DNA from: Rhizobium sp. ICMP 5592
Lineage (GTDB): Bacteria; Pseudomonadota; Alphaproteobacteria; Rhizobiales; Rhizobiaceae
DNA length: 64,000 nt
Direction of reading: 5' to 3'
NCBI RefSeq assembly: GCF_009498525.1
Contig: NZ_QSNT01000002.1
Coordinates: 930,001-994,000 of the forward strand
This document shows, piece after piece, positions 34,895 through 44,433 of the stretch (the stretch's first letter is position 1; each line of letters begins with the position of its first letter). A program made the position numbers and the translations under genes. Below the pieces are notes generated by a model. It was not told the DNA's origin and ran no database searches. It saw only the letters and a list, made by a program, of their open reading frames with translations.

Positions 34895-36349
34895 ATGACG
34901 AAGGCGATCATGCTGCAGGGGACCGGCTCCGATGTCGGAAAAACGGTATTGGTTGCCGGGCTCTGCCGTCTGTTCGCCAACCGGGGCGTTCGGGTCCGTC
35001 CGTTCAAGCCGCAGAACATGTCCAATAATGCCGCCGTCGCCGAGGATGGTGGCGAGATCGGCCGGGCGCAATGGCTGCAATCGCTGGCCGCGCGCGTGCC
35101 GTCATCTGTGCATATGAACCCTGTGCTCCTGAAGCCGCAGTCGGAGACCGGCAGCCAGATCATCGTGCAGGGCAAGGTCTGGGGACATGCGAAGGGTAGG
35201 GATTATCAGGCGCTGAAGCCGCAACTGCTCGGCGCCGTGCTGGAAAGTTTTGCGACCATGCGGGCCGGAACCGATCTGGTGATCGTCGAGGGCGCCGGTT
35301 CGCCCGCGGAAATCAATCTCAGGCAGGGTGACATTGCCAATATGGGCTTTGCCACCCGCGCCAACGTGCCCGTGGTGCTGGTTGGCGACATCGATCGCGG
35401 CGGCGTCATCGCATCGCTGGTCGGCACCTATCATATCCTGCCGGAGGAAGACCGGCGGATGATCCGCGGCTATCTCATCAACAAGTTTCGCGGCGATGTC
35501 TCGCTGTTCGGCGCGGGTATCGAGGCGATTGGCAGTTTCACCGGCTGGCCCTGCCACGGCATCGTGCCGTGGCTGAAGGCGGCCGGCCGGCTGCCGCCAG
35601 AGGACTCCGTGGTGCTGGAGCGGCTGGCGCGCGGCTCAGACGGGGCGTTGAAGATCGCCGTTCCCGTTCTCCCGCGCATTGCCAATTTCGACGATTTCGA
35701 TCCGTTGCGCGCCGAGCCGGATGTCGATCTGGTCTTCGTTCGCGCCGGCGAGCGGCTGCCTACGGATGCGGCACTGGTGATCCTGCCGGGCTCGAAATCG
35801 ACCATCGGCGACCTCATGGATCTGCGGGCGCAGGGATGGGATCGGGATATCGCCGCCCATGTCCGGCGTGGCGGCCGCGTCATCGGCATTTGCGGCGGCT
35901 ACCAGATGCTGGGTCATATGGTCCACGATCCGCTCGGCATCGAGGGATCGGTGACGGAGACACCTGGGCTCGGCCTGCTCGATATCGAGACCGAGATGGC
36001 GCCGGAAAAGACCGTGCGCAACAGCACGGCTCTGTCCACGGAATACGATACTCCGCTCTCCGGCTATGAAATTCACCTCGGCGTGACGCGCGGCAAGGAC
36101 TGCGATCGGCCTTCGACCGTGATCGATGGCCGGCCAGATGGCGCGCGCTCCGCCGATGGCCTGATCATGGGCACCTATCTGCACGGGCTTTTCAGCAGCG
36201 ATGCCTATCGGGCAAAGCTGCTGGCAAGCTTTGGCCTGAGCGGCGAGCGGATGGATTACCGCGCCAGCGTCGAGACGGCGCTGGACGAGATTGCGACGGA
36301 GCTGGAAGCGGTGCTTGATCCGGCCTGGCTTGATAGCCTCGCGGGTTAA
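34895..36349 (+). CDS. cobQ: Cobyric acid synthase CobQ
   Basis: 484 residues. The N-terminal ATP-binding domain has the P-loop-like GTGSDVGKTVL and KPQNMSNNAAV motifs. The C-terminal class I glutamine amidotransferase domain has the nucleophile Cys333 in GICGGYQMLG and the late His in TYLHGLF. It amidates four carboxyl groups of adenosylcobyrinic acid a,c-diamide in the cytoplasm. No B12 riboswitch is visible upstream. Its stop overlaps the convergent ClC gene by four bases. Confidence 0.95.
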   Translation: MTKAIMLQGTGSDVGKTVLVAGLCRLFANRGVRVRPFKPQNMSNNAAVAEDGGEIGRAQWLQSLAARVPSSVHMNPVLLKPQSETGSQIIVQGKVWGHAKGRDYQALKPQLLGAVLESFATMRAGTDLVIVEGAGSPAEINLRQGDIANMGFATRANVPVVLVGDIDRGGVIASLVGTYHILPEEDRRMIRGYLINKFRGDVSLFGAGIEAIGSFTGWPCHGIVPWLKAAGRLPPEDSVVLERLARGSDGALKIAVPVLPRIANFDDFDPLRAEPDVDLVFVRAGERLPTDAALVILPGSKSTIGDLMDLRAQGWDRDIAAHVRRGGRVIGICGGYQMLGHMVHDPLGIEGSVTETPGLGLLDIETEMAPEKTVRNSTALSTEYDTPLSGYEIHLGVTRGKDCDRPSTVIDGRPDGARSADGLIMGTYLHGLFSSDAYRAKLLASFGLSGERMDYRASVETALDEIATELEAVLDPAWLDSLAG

Positions 36350-38142
36350 AACTCGCCGGAAACCTCGCGGCGGCGGCGGTCGAGTTCTTCGCTGTAGCGG
36401 CGCAAAGTATAGCTCTCGGTGAGCAGGCCGATCACCCGGCGCTCGATGAGGTCGTTGACCACCACCAGGGCTTCGCTTTCGGTCTGGTCGAAGAGGGCGG
36501 CGGCCTGCTTGGCGTTCATCTGCGGTTGTAGGAAATCATTGCGGTGGCGGATGAAGTCGGCAAGGCCGTGTTGTTCGTCGTCCTTTTCAACCGGGCTCGC
36601 ATAAATGTCCGGCACCAGCACCATGCCGGCATATTTCTCATCCTTGTCGAGCAGAATGACGCGCTGGGCCGAGCCGATCGGAAAATCGTGCCGAAATTCC
36701 TCGATGCTGATATCGACATTTGCCGTGTGCACATCGGGTCGCATCATCCGCGCGACCGTCAGGTTGCGGATCCAGCCTACGTCATGGGCGCTGCGAATGC
36801 TTTCGCCGCGCAGATGGAAGCGCCAAGTGGCGAACGAATAGCCGAAGGTGGTGCGTACCACCAGCGACGAGGTGATGACGGCGGCCAGCACCAGAGCGGT
36901 GATCGGGAAGTCGCCGGTGATTTCCAGCGCCAGGAAGGTCATGGTCAGCGGCCCGCCGATGATGGCGACCGCAAGCGAACTCATGCCGACCACGGCGTAG
37001 ATGACCGGTGTCAGCGTGGCATGGTCGAAATAGGGGGCGCAATAGGCGAAGATCTTGCCGAGCAGCGCGCCCATGAACAGCGAGGCGAAGAACAGGCCAC
37101 CCCTGAAGCCGGAGCCGATTGAAACCGCGGAGGCAAGCGATTTCAGCAGGAGAAGGCTGGCAAGTCCCCATAGGGTGACTTCGCTGCCGAGGTTCAGATG
37201 CAGCGCGCCATGGCCGGCGGAGAGGACCTGCGGCGAGATCAGTGCCAGAAGGCCGACGACGAGGCCGCCGAGCGCCGGGCGGAAGGGCGGCGCGATCGAG
37301 CTCTTGCGGGCCAGTTCCTCGACGAAGGCGACGCCCTGCATGATCAGGATACCGACACCGGCGCAGAAGCCGCCGAGCAGAATGGCCGGAATATAGTCGG
37401 CGGGGACGACCGCACCGAACCGGCCGACATCGATGGCGAAATCATCGCCGGCAAGCAGGCGGGCGATGAAGGTCGAGATCAGCGCCGAAACGACGACCGG
37501 GGTCAGCGTCAGGATGGAATAGGTGCCGATGATCAGCTCGAAAGCGTAGAAAGCGCCGGTGAGCGGCGCATTGAAGGCCGCGGCAATGGCGCCGGCAGCA
37601 CCGCAGCCGACCAGCATGCGAAGATCGGCGCGGCGGAACTGCATCTTATAGCCGAATTTCGAGGCGATGCCGGCGGCGAGCTGGGTATAGCCTGCCTCCA
37701 GCCCGACAGAGGCGCCGAAACCATTGGAGATCAGGTTCTGCACGGCGACAAGGATGCTGTCGGTGAGCGACAGGCGGCCGCCATGCAGCGCATTGGCCTC
37801 GATCGGGTCGATCATCGGCTTTTTGCGGGTGCGTGACAGGATGAAGATCATCAGGCCAAGCAGGATGCCGCCGGCGATAGGGGCGATCAGCAGCAGCGAC
37901 TTGTCGGTAATCTGTATGGCGGCGGAGCTCAGCCGGTCGTCGTCGGGGATGCCGTAGACGAGGCTGTGCAGCTCACGCGAAATCAGGCTCATCGCCGTGA
38001 CGGCGCAGCCTGATGTGATGCCGACGAAGGCGCCGGCAATGACGAGACCGAGCTCGCCACGGCGAAAAAGTGCCCTCAGCCGGCTAGCGCTGAAAAAGGC
38101 TGAGAGAACACCGAGGCGGCGTGGTTGAAATTTCTGCAACAT
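36346..38142 (-). CDS. ClC-family chloride channel/transporter with CBS domains
   Basis: 598 residues. About ten membrane helices cover residues 30-440. The selectivity region has GFGASVGLEAGYTQ, in place of the canonical GREGP motif but keeping the gating Glu, and SIGSGFRGGLFFASLFMG for the third motif. The C-terminal about 150 residues contain two CBS modules (VARMMRPDVHTANVDIS ... ALVVVNDLIERRVIGLLTE). It probably exchanges anions and protons at the inner membrane. It interrupts the cob genes on the opposite strand and has no obvious link to them. Confidence 0.9.
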   Translation of the reverse strand: MLQKFQPRRLGVLSAFFSASRLRALFRRGELGLVIAGAFVGITSGCAVTAMSLISRELHSLVYGIPDDDRLSSAAIQITDKSLLLIAPIAGGILLGLMIFILSRTRKKPMIDPIEANALHGGRLSLTDSILVAVQNLISNGFGASVGLEAGYTQLAAGIASKFGYKMQFRRADLRMLVGCGAAGAIAAAFNAPLTGAFYAFELIIGTYSILTLTPVVVSALISTFIARLLAGDDFAIDVGRFGAVVPADYIPAILLGGFCAGVGILIMQGVAFVEELARKSSIAPPFRPALGGLVVGLLALISPQVLSAGHGALHLNLGSEVTLWGLASLLLLKSLASAVSIGSGFRGGLFFASLFMGALLGKIFAYCAPYFDHATLTPVIYAVVGMSSLAVAIIGGPLTMTFLALEITGDFPITALVLAAVITSSLVVRTTFGYSFATWRFHLRGESIRSAHDVGWIRNLTVARMMRPDVHTANVDISIEEFRHDFPIGSAQRVILLDKDEKYAGMVLVPDIYASPVEKDDEQHGLADFIRHRNDFLQPQMNAKQAAALFDQTESEALVVVNDLIERRVIGLLTESYTLRRYSEELDRRRREVSGEF

Positions 38143-38334
38143 GGGGAACAGACGATAGTTTCGTGCTCAGATGTATATACCTGGCTTCCATAAACTCCTA
38201 ACATCAAACAAATACGGCAAAAAGACTGCGCGATCAGAGGTTCCCAGGCTATTTTCGCTGTTGGAACAGCCGATGTCGCATCCGCCGCCTTGATTGACTT
38301 GCCAGGGCCGAAAGCCTAATCATTGCGGCATAAC

Positions 38335-38710
38335 GAATGGTTCCCGGGCGGCGATCTGTCGCATGGGATGAAAAGGGAATGTGAAGGGGCGGACCCAATT
38401 CGGGCGTTCTCATCACAGCCGACCCCGCGACTGTAGAGCGGTCAGGGTCTTCCATCCGGATTTGGGGTATTTCGTTGGTAGCGCGCATGGTGCGGGCAAG
38501 CGGAAGCAGCTTCAGAGCCGGAAAAGCCACTGGTGTGGCATCATGATCAACCGGGGCTGGACGCCTCTATGTCTACGAATCGTCCGCCTTTTCATGATGA
38601 CCTGCCGGGAAGGCGAGGAAGATCCGCTGGCGCATGAGCGGGGGCAACCGGTTTCGGTTCGCCTCCGCTTGCCGCGCCTCACCCGCGAGCCAGGAGACCT
38701 GCCATGCGTG
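38335..38710 (+). promoter_or_regulatory. Cobalamin (B12) riboswitch
   Basis: Characteristic blocks occur in order: AAAAGGGAA with GTGA near 38368, GCCGACCCCGCGACTGTA near 38419, the B12 box GCCACTG near 38526, GGGAAGGCG near 38609 and the 3-prime closing block GAGCCAGGAGACCTGCC near 38687. It controls the cobP-cobW-cobN-cobO run and is expected to lower expression when adenosylcobalamin is plentiful. The exact ends are approximate. Confidence 0.9.
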
Positions 38711-38765
38711 CCGGGCGAAAAGCCCATCCTGGGACGCATGTCTCGCTGCCAGCACGGAGGTTGTC

Positions 38766-38864
38766 ATGGCGCCAAACGAGTTTTTCGCGCGCAAGCGCCC
38801 GCTTTTCGAGCTTGGCAGCTTTGTGCCGATCTGCGCTCTCATGTGGGGCGACAATAGATCATGA
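38766..38864 (+). CDS. 32-codon ORF between the B12 riboswitch and cobP
   Basis: Encodes [20 protein letters not shown]... ending WGDNRS. It has a strong GGAGG five bases before the ATG, and its TGA overlaps the cobP ATG (ATGA), so cobP translation is probably coupled to it. The peptide has no known domain. It could be a small protein, a remnant of a longer gene, or a coupling device placing cobP under riboswitch control of translation. Confidence 0.55.
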   Translation: MAPNEFFARKRPLFELGSFVPICALMWGDNRS

Positions 38865-39385
38865 CCTCTTCGCCATCCGGCGCTGCCTTCGTTCTCGGCG
38901 GCGCGCGCTCCGGTAAATCCCGATTCGCGGAAAAGCTCATCACCGATATCGGTCTTGACCGTCATTATGTGGCAACCGGGCAAGCCTGGGACGAGGAAAT
39001 GCGCGATCGCATCGCACAGCATCGAAACGACCGCGGCGATCTCTGGACCACGCATGAGGAGCCACTCGATCTCACGGCACGGCTGGCGGCGATCGACGGC
39101 GATGATCGTGCCGTTCTCGTCGATTGCCTGACGCTCTGGGTCACCAACCTGATGATGGCCGAGCGCAATATCGCGGCGGAGTTTTCCGCTCTTACTGAAT
39201 TTCTGCCGAAGGCCAGGTCGCGGCTCGTCCTCGTTTCCAACGAGGTCGGGCTCGGCATCGTGCCGGAAAACCGCATGGCGCGCGAGTTTCGCGACCATGC
39301 CGGCCGGCTGCACCAGATGATCGCGGCGGCAAGCGCCGAAGTCTATTTTATCGCGGCGGGACTGCCGCTGAAAATGAAGGGTTGA
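38861..39385 (+). CDS. cobP: Bifunctional adenosylcobinamide kinase/guanylyltransferase CobP
   Basis: 174 residues. The N-terminal P-loop [12 protein letters not shown], the [20 protein letters not shown] segment with the guanylylated His, and [15 protein letters not shown] are typical of CobP/CobU. It activates adenosylcobinamide for nucleotide-loop assembly. Translation is likely coupled to the preceding 32-codon ORF. Confidence 0.93.
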   Translation: MTSSPSGAAFVLGGARSGKSRFAEKLITDIGLDRHYVATGQAWDEEMRDRIAQHRNDRGDLWTTHEEPLDLTARLAAIDGDDRAVLVDCLTLWVTNLMMAERNIAAEFSALTEFLPKARSRLVLVSNEVGLGIVPENRMAREFRDHAGRLHQMIAAASAEVYFIAAGLPLKMKG

Positions 39386-39390
39386 TCCGC

Positions 39391-40440
39391 ATGAACCAGG
39401 AAAAGATTCCCGCCACCGTCATCACCGGCTTCCTTGGCGCCGGCAAGACGACGATGATCCGCAATCTGTTGCAGAACACCGGCGGCAAGAAAATCGCCCT
39501 GATTATCAACGAATTCGGCGATCTCGGCGTCGATGGCGATGTGCTGAAGGGCTGTGGCGCGGAGAACTGCACCGAGGACGACATCATCGAGCTCACCAAC
39601 GGCTGCATCTGCTGCACCGTCGCCGACGATTTTATCCCCACCATGACCAAGCTTCTGGAGCGCGACATACGCCCGGATCATATCGTCATCGAGACATCCG
39701 GCTTGGCGCTGCCGCAGCCGCTGGTCGCCGCCTTCAACTGGCCGGATATCCGCACCCAGGTTACCGTCGATGGCGTCATCACCGTGGTCGATAGCGCCGC
39801 CGTCGCCGCCGGCCGTTTTGCCGATGATCACGACGCCGTCGAAGCGCGTCGCGTCGAGGACGATTCGCTCGATCACGAAAGCCCGATCGAGGAACTGTTC
39901 GAGGATCAGCTGACCTGCGCCGACCTGATTGTTCTCAACAAGACCGATCTCATCGATGTCGCCGGTCTCGGCCGCGTCCGTGCCGAAGTCGCTTCCCGCA
40001 CCCTTCGCAAGCCGACGATCATCGAGGCGAAGAACGGCGACGTCCCGACCGCCATCCTGCTCGGCCTTGGCATCGGCACGGAAGCCGACATCGCCAACCG
40101 CAAATCGCATCACGAACTGGAACACGAGGACGGCGCACCGCACGACCATGACGAGTTCGACAGCTTCGTCGTCGAGCTCGGTTCGATCGCCGATCCCACC
40201 TCGTTCATCGAAAAGCTGAAGGGCGTGATTTCCGAACACGACGTCCTGCGTCTCAAGGGCTTTGTCGACGTTCCCGGTAAGCCTATGCGCCTGCAAATCC
40301 AGGCCGTCGGCAGCCGCATCGATCAATATTTCGATCGCGCCTGGGCGCCGGGCGAAGCACGCGCGACGCGACTGGTGGTGATTGGGCTGCATGAGATGGA
40401 CGAGGAGATCGTGCGCAAGTCGATCGAGGCTTTGGTCTAA
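39391..40440 (+). CDS. cobW: CobW, COG0523 GTPase of cobalamin synthesis
   Basis: 349 residues from the ATG at 39391, six bases after cobP. It has GFLGAGKTT (Walker A, about 13-21), the metal-binding CICC (72-75), NKTDL and a His/Glu/Asp-rich loop (HHELEHEDGAPHDHDEFD), then the CobW C-terminal domain. It is thought to supply cobalt to the CobNST chelatase. A second COG0523 protein, the zinc-linked one, lies at 61312-62517. Confidence 0.93.
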   Translation: MNQEKIPATVITGFLGAGKTTMIRNLLQNTGGKKIALIINEFGDLGVDGDVLKGCGAENCTEDDIIELTNGCICCTVADDFIPTMTKLLERDIRPDHIVIETSGLALPQPLVAAFNWPDIRTQVTVDGVITVVDSAAVAAGRFADDHDAVEARRVEDDSLDHESPIEELFEDQLTCADLIVLNKTDLIDVAGLGRVRAEVASRTLRKPTIIEAKNGDVPTAILLGLGIGTEADIANRKSHHELEHEDGAPHDHDEFDSFVVELGSIADPTSFIEKLKGVISEHDVLRLKGFVDVPGKPMRLQIQAVGSRIDQYFDRAWAPGEARATRLVVIGLHEMDEEIVRKSIEALV

Positions 40441-40449
40441 GGCAGAGCC

Positions 40450-43400
40450 ATGCATCTCCTCCTAGCGCAAAAGGGAACGATCAGCGATGGCGAGGAGGCG
40501 ATAGATCTCGGTCAGTCGCCGGGCGATATCCTGTTCCTGTCGGCGGCCGATACCGAGCTTGCGGCAATCGCTGCTGCCCATGGGCAGGGGGAGGCTGGCT
40601 ATTCGCTGCGGCTCGCCAGCCTGATGAGCCTCAAGCATCCGATGTCGGTCGATACCTATGTCGAGCGGACAGCGCGGCATGCGAGGCTGATCATCGTCCG
40701 CGCGCTCGGCGGGGCCAGCTATTTCCACTATGCGCTCGAGGCGCTGCATGCCTGTGCTGCGCATAGCGGCTTGCTGATTGCGGTGCTGCCGGGGGATTCG
40801 AAGCCCGATCCGGGGCTCATGCCGTTTTCTAATGTCGCGCTTGACGATCTCAATGCGCTGTGGTCCTACCTGATCGAAGGCGGGGATGCCAATTCTCGGG
40901 CGTTTCTTGGCTATGCCGAGGCGATGCTGTCGGGGGCGGAGAAGCCAGCACCGGCAGCGCCATTGATGAAGGCCGGGATCTGGTGGCCGGGCAGGGGTGT
41001 GATTGGGGTTGAGGAGTGGAGAAGAATCTCGGCTTCCTTGATGGTATCGGAGGAGGGATTTGAACCCCCGACAGTCGCCATCTCTTTCTACCGCGCCCTC
41101 GTCCAGAGTGGTGAAACCAGGCCCGTCGAAGCTTTGATCGAAGCCGCTATTGCAGAGCGCATGCGGCCCCTGCCGGTGTTTGCCTATAGCCTCAAAGACC
41201 CGGTCTCGATCGGCATTCTGGAGAGCGTGTTCACCGAATTGACGCCGGATGTCGTCGTCAATACGACCGGGTTTGCGGTTTCGGCGCCGGGCGCCGACCG
41301 GCAGCCGACCGTGTTGGAGACGAGCGATGCCGTCGTGTTGCAGGCAATCTTTTCGGCGTCATCGAGAGTGGCATGGGAGGCGTCGTCGCAGGGTCTGTCG
41401 GCGCGCGATCTCGGTATGAACGTCGCCCTGCCCGAGGTGGACGGGCGTGTGCTTGCCCGCGCCATCTCGTTCAAGGCGGCCGCACGATATGATGATCGCG
41501 TCGAGGCCAATATCGTTGCCAGCGAGCCGGTCGAGGACCGCATGCGCTATACGGCGCGGCTTGCGGCCAATTGGGCACGGCTGCGCCGGACGCCGCTACC
41601 GGAGCGGCGTGTGGCGCTGGTCATGGCCAACTATCCGAACCGGGACGGAAGACTTGGGAACGGTGTCGGGCTGGATACGCCGGCCGGAACGATCGAGGTG
41701 CTGAAGGCGATGCGGAGGGCGGGTTATCCGGTCGCCGATCTGCCCAGTGATGGCGATACGCTGATCCGATACCTGATGGAGGGGCCGACCAATTCGGGTC
41801 ACGACGGCAGGGTTATTCGCGAGACGCTTTCTTTAAGCGAATACAAATATTTCCTCTCATCTCTTCCGATACAGATTCAGGATGAGATCGTTGCCCGCTG
41901 GGGTGATCCCGAGAGCGATCCGTACGTTCGCGATGGTGTTTTCGCGCTGCCCTTCACCCGCTTCGGCGAGGTGCTGGTCGGCATCCAGCCGGCGCGCGGC
42001 TATAATATCGATCCAAAGGAAAGCTATCATTCTCCGGATCTCGTGCCGCCCCACGGCTATCTCGCTTTCTATGCGTTCCTGCGCCAATCCTTCGGCGCGC
42101 ACGCCGTCATCCATATGGGCAAGCACGGCAATCTCGAGTGGCTGCCGGGCAAGGCCCTGGCGCTGTCGGAAAGCTGCTATCCCGAAGCGATCCTCGGGCC
42201 GTTGCCGCATCTCTATCCGTTCATCGTCAACGATCCCGGCGAGGGCACGCAGGCCAAGCGCCGCACGAGCGCCGTGATCATCGACCACCTGACGCCGCCC
42301 CTGACTCGTGCCGAGAGCTACGGTCCGCTGAAGGATCTCGAAGCGCTGGTTGACGAGTATTATGAGGCTTCCGGTGGTGATCCGCGCCGTATCCGCCTGC
42401 TGCGCAAGCAGATCCTCGATCTCGTCGCCGATATCGGCCTCGATCAGGATGCGGGCATTGCCAAGGGTGAGGCCGAGGATGAGGCGCTGAAGAAGCTCGA
42501 TGCCTATCTCTGCGATCTCAAGGAAATGCAGATCCGCGACGGGCTGCATGTTTTCGGGGTTTCGCCGACAGGCAGGCTGCTCACGGATTTGACTGTGGCT
42601 CTGGCGCGTGTGCCGCGTGGCTTGGGCGAGGGTGGCGATCAGAGTTTGCAGCGGGCGATCGCGCGGGATGCGTTTAGGCCGGAGGGTGCGATACCCCCCT
42701 CTGTCGCGTTCGCGACATCTCCCCCACAAGGGGGGAGATCGTTAGCCCGTGGCGCTCGTTCGGATCTAATGAAGATTGAATCTGCGGAGCCTGAGCTTCG
42801 TGATGGTGTGGAAGCGAGCGGCAAACTCCCACCAATCTCCCCCCTTGTGGGGGAGATGTCAGCACAGCTGACAGAGGGGGGTATCCCTCCACACACACCG
42901 TTCGACCCGTTGGATTGCGATATGGCCGCTGAATGGACCGGCCAACGCCCGGAGATCCTTGCCAACATTTCCAACGATCCCTGGCGCACGCAAGGCGATA
43001 CCGTCGAGCGCATCGAGCTCCTGGCCGCGAAATTCGTTGCTGGTGACATCGCATGCCCGAAAGATTGGCCTCACACACGCGCTGTTCTGGCCGAAATCGA
43101 AACCCGCCTGAAGCCCTCCATCCTTGCCTGTGGTGACGCAGAGATCGCCGCCCTGATGAAAGGCCTCGACGGCCGGTTCGTGCCTCCTGGTCCTTCCGGC
43201 GCACCGACGCGCGGCAGGCCGGATGTGCTGCCGACGGGGCGGAATTTCTATTCGGTCGATAGTCGAGCCGTACCGACGCCGGCGGCTTACGAGCTCGGCA
43301 AGAAGTCGGCCGAGCTGTTGATCCGCCGTTACGTGCAGGATCACGGCGAATGGCCGGTTTCCTTCGGGCTTACGGCCTGGGGCACGTCGAACATGCGTAC

Positions 43401-44433
43401 TGGTGGCGACGATATCGCCCAGGCGTTGGCCCTGATCGGCGTCAGGCCGGTCTGGGATATGACCTCACGGCGCGTGACTGGCTATGAGATCATTCCGCCG
43501 GCTTTGCTGCGCCGTCCGCGCGTCGATGTCACGCTGCGCATTTCCGGTTTTTTCCGCGACGCTTTTCCGGAACAGATCGCGCTGTTCGACAGGGCGGTCC
43601 GCGCGGTCGGCGCGCTGGAAGAGGATGCGGCTGACAATCCGATCGCGGCGCGAATGCGCGGCGAGATCGCGCGGCTTGAGGCGGCGGGATTGGATCAGGC
43701 TTCGGCGAGCCGGCGGGCCGGCTATCGCATTTTCGGTTCCAAGCCGGGCGCTTATGGTGCCGGGCTGCAAGCGCTGATCGATGAGAAGGGGTGGGAGCGG
43801 CGCGCCGATCTGGCGGAAGCCTATCTCGTCTGGGGCAGCTATGCCTATGGAGCGGGCGAAGATGGGAAAGCCGAGCGCGGCGTGTTCGAGGAGCGGCTGC
43901 GCTCGATCCAGGCGGTGGTGCAGAACCAGGACAATCGCGAACACGATCTGCTCGACAGCGACGACTACTACCAGTTCGAGGGCGGCATGGCGGCGGCGGC
44001 GGAGCAGCTCGCCGGCGCGCGCCCGTCGATCTATCACAACGACCATTCCCGGCCAGAGAAGCCGGTTATCCGTTCGCTGGAGGAGGAGATCGGCCGTGTC
44101 GTACGTGGCCGCGTCGTCAATCCGAAATGGATCGATGGCGTCATGCGCCACGGCTACAAGGGTGCCTTCGAGATTGCCGCAACGGTCGACTATCTCTTCG
44201 CCTTCGCGGCGACGACGGGCGCCGTGCGCAACCATCATTTCGAGGCGGTCTATCAGGCTTTCGTGGTCGATCAGAACGTGCGCGACTTCATGGCCGAGAA
44301 GAATCCGGCCGCGCTTCAGGAGATGAAGGAACGCCTTCTGGAAGCCATCGATCGCCAGCTCTGGACACCGCGCAGCAATTCTGCCCGGTTCGATCTGGAG
44401 GTCCCCGTGCGGGGCAAGGAGGTTGTGGTGTGA
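40450..44433 (+). CDS. cobN: Cobaltochelatase subunit CobN, with two foreign in-frame insertions
   Basis: 1,327 residues; usual rhizobial CobN proteins are about 1,270. It is the large subunit of the aerobic ATP-dependent cobalt chelatase, working with CobS and CobT (not in this window). Conserved blocks include YPNRDGRLGNGVGLDTPAGT, HGNLEWLPGKALALS, PFIVNDPGEGTQAKRR and ISGFFRDAFPEQIALFDRAV. Residues about 198-208 (MVSEEGFEPPT) are encoded by a sequence that reads as a tRNA 3-prime arm on the other strand. Residues about 747-812 are encoded by a large inverted-repeat element at 42690-42885. Both keep the frame, so the protein is probably made. Confidence 0.93.
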   Translation: MHLLLAQKGTISDGEEAIDLGQSPGDILFLSAADTELAAIAAAHGQGEAGYSLRLASLMSLKHPMSVDTYVERTARHARLIIVRALGGASYFHYALEALHACAAHSGLLIAVLPGDSKPDPGLMPFSNVALDDLNALWSYLIEGGDANSRAFLGYAEAMLSGAEKPAPAAPLMKAGIWWPGRGVIGVEEWRRISASLMVSEEGFEPPTVAISFYRALVQSGETRPVEALIEAAIAERMRPLPVFAYSLKDPVSIGILESVFTELTPDVVVNTTGFAVSAPGADRQPTVLETSDAVVLQAIFSASSRVAWEASSQGLSARDLGMNVALPEVDGRVLARAISFKAAARYDDRVEANIVASEPVEDRMRYTARLAANWARLRRTPLPERRVALVMANYPNRDGRLGNGVGLDTPAGTIEVLKAMRRAGYPVADLPSDGDTLIRYLMEGPTNSGHDGRVIRETLSLSEYKYFLSSLPIQIQDEIVARWGDPESDPYVRDGVFALPFTRFGEVLVGIQPARGYNIDPKESYHSPDLVPPHGYLAFYAFLRQSFGAHAVIHMGKHGNLEWLPGKALALSESCYPEAILGPLPHLYPFIVNDPGEGTQAKRRTSAVIIDHLTPPLTRAESYGPLKDLEALVDEYYEASGGDPRRIRLLRKQILDLVADIGLDQDAGIAKGEAEDEALKKLDAYLCDLKEMQIRDGLHVFGVSPTGRLLTDLTVALARVPRGLGEGGDQSLQRAIARDAFRPEGAIPPSVAFATSPPQGGRSLARGARSDLMKIESAEPELRDGVEASGKLPPISPLVGEMSAQLTEGGIPPHTPFDPLDCDMAAEWTGQRPEILANISNDPWRTQGDTVERIELLAAKFVAGDIACPKDWPHTRAVLAEIETRLKPSILACGDAEIAALMKGLDGRFVPPGPSGAPTRGRPDVLPTGRNFYSVDSRAVPTPAAYELGKKSAELLIRRYVQDHGEWPVSFGLTAWGTSNMRTGGDDIAQALALIGVRPVWDMTSRRVTGYEIIPPALLRRPRVDVTLRISGFFRDAFPEQIALFDRAVRAVGALEEDAADNPIAARMRGEIARLEAAGLDQASASRRAGYRIFGSKPGAYGAGLQALIDEKGWERRADLAEAYLVWGSYAYGAGEDGKAERGVFEERLRSIQAVVQNQDNREHDLLDSDDYYQFEGGMAAAAEQLAGARPSIYHNDHSRPEKPVIRSLEEEIGRVVRGRVVNPKWIDGVMRHGYKGAFEIAATVDYLFAFAATTGAVRNHHFEAVYQAFVVDQNVRDFMAEKNPAALQEMKERLLEAIDRQLWTPRSNSARFDLEVPVRGKEVVV
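41042..41069 (-). other. tRNA 3-prime-arm-like sequence inside cobN (antisense)
   Basis: Read on the minus strand: T-stem GGGGG, T-loop TTCAAAT, T-stem CCCTC, seven acceptor bases CTCCGAT, discriminator A, then CCA. All spacings are exactly those of a tRNA. No D arm, anticodon arm or 5-prime acceptor strand follows, so it is not a working tRNA. Confidence 0.6.
42690..42885. repeat. Inverted-repeat palindromic element inserted in frame in cobN (RIME/RPE-like)
   Basis: Left arm 42690-42739 and right arm 42835-42885 are near-perfect inverted repeats. Each reads GATACCCCCCTCTGTC, a short variable palindrome, then GACATCTCCCCCACAAGGGGGGAGAT. About 95 bases of unique sequence lie between them. This is the layout of the short mosaic repeats common between genes of Rhizobium, but here it lies inside a reading frame and adds about 66 codons. 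Confidence 0.85.

Noticed and set aside
41042..41081. A working tRNA gene on the minus strand within cobN
   Set aside because: Only the T arm and acceptor 3-prime strand are present; no D arm, anticodon arm or matching 5-prime acceptor strand.
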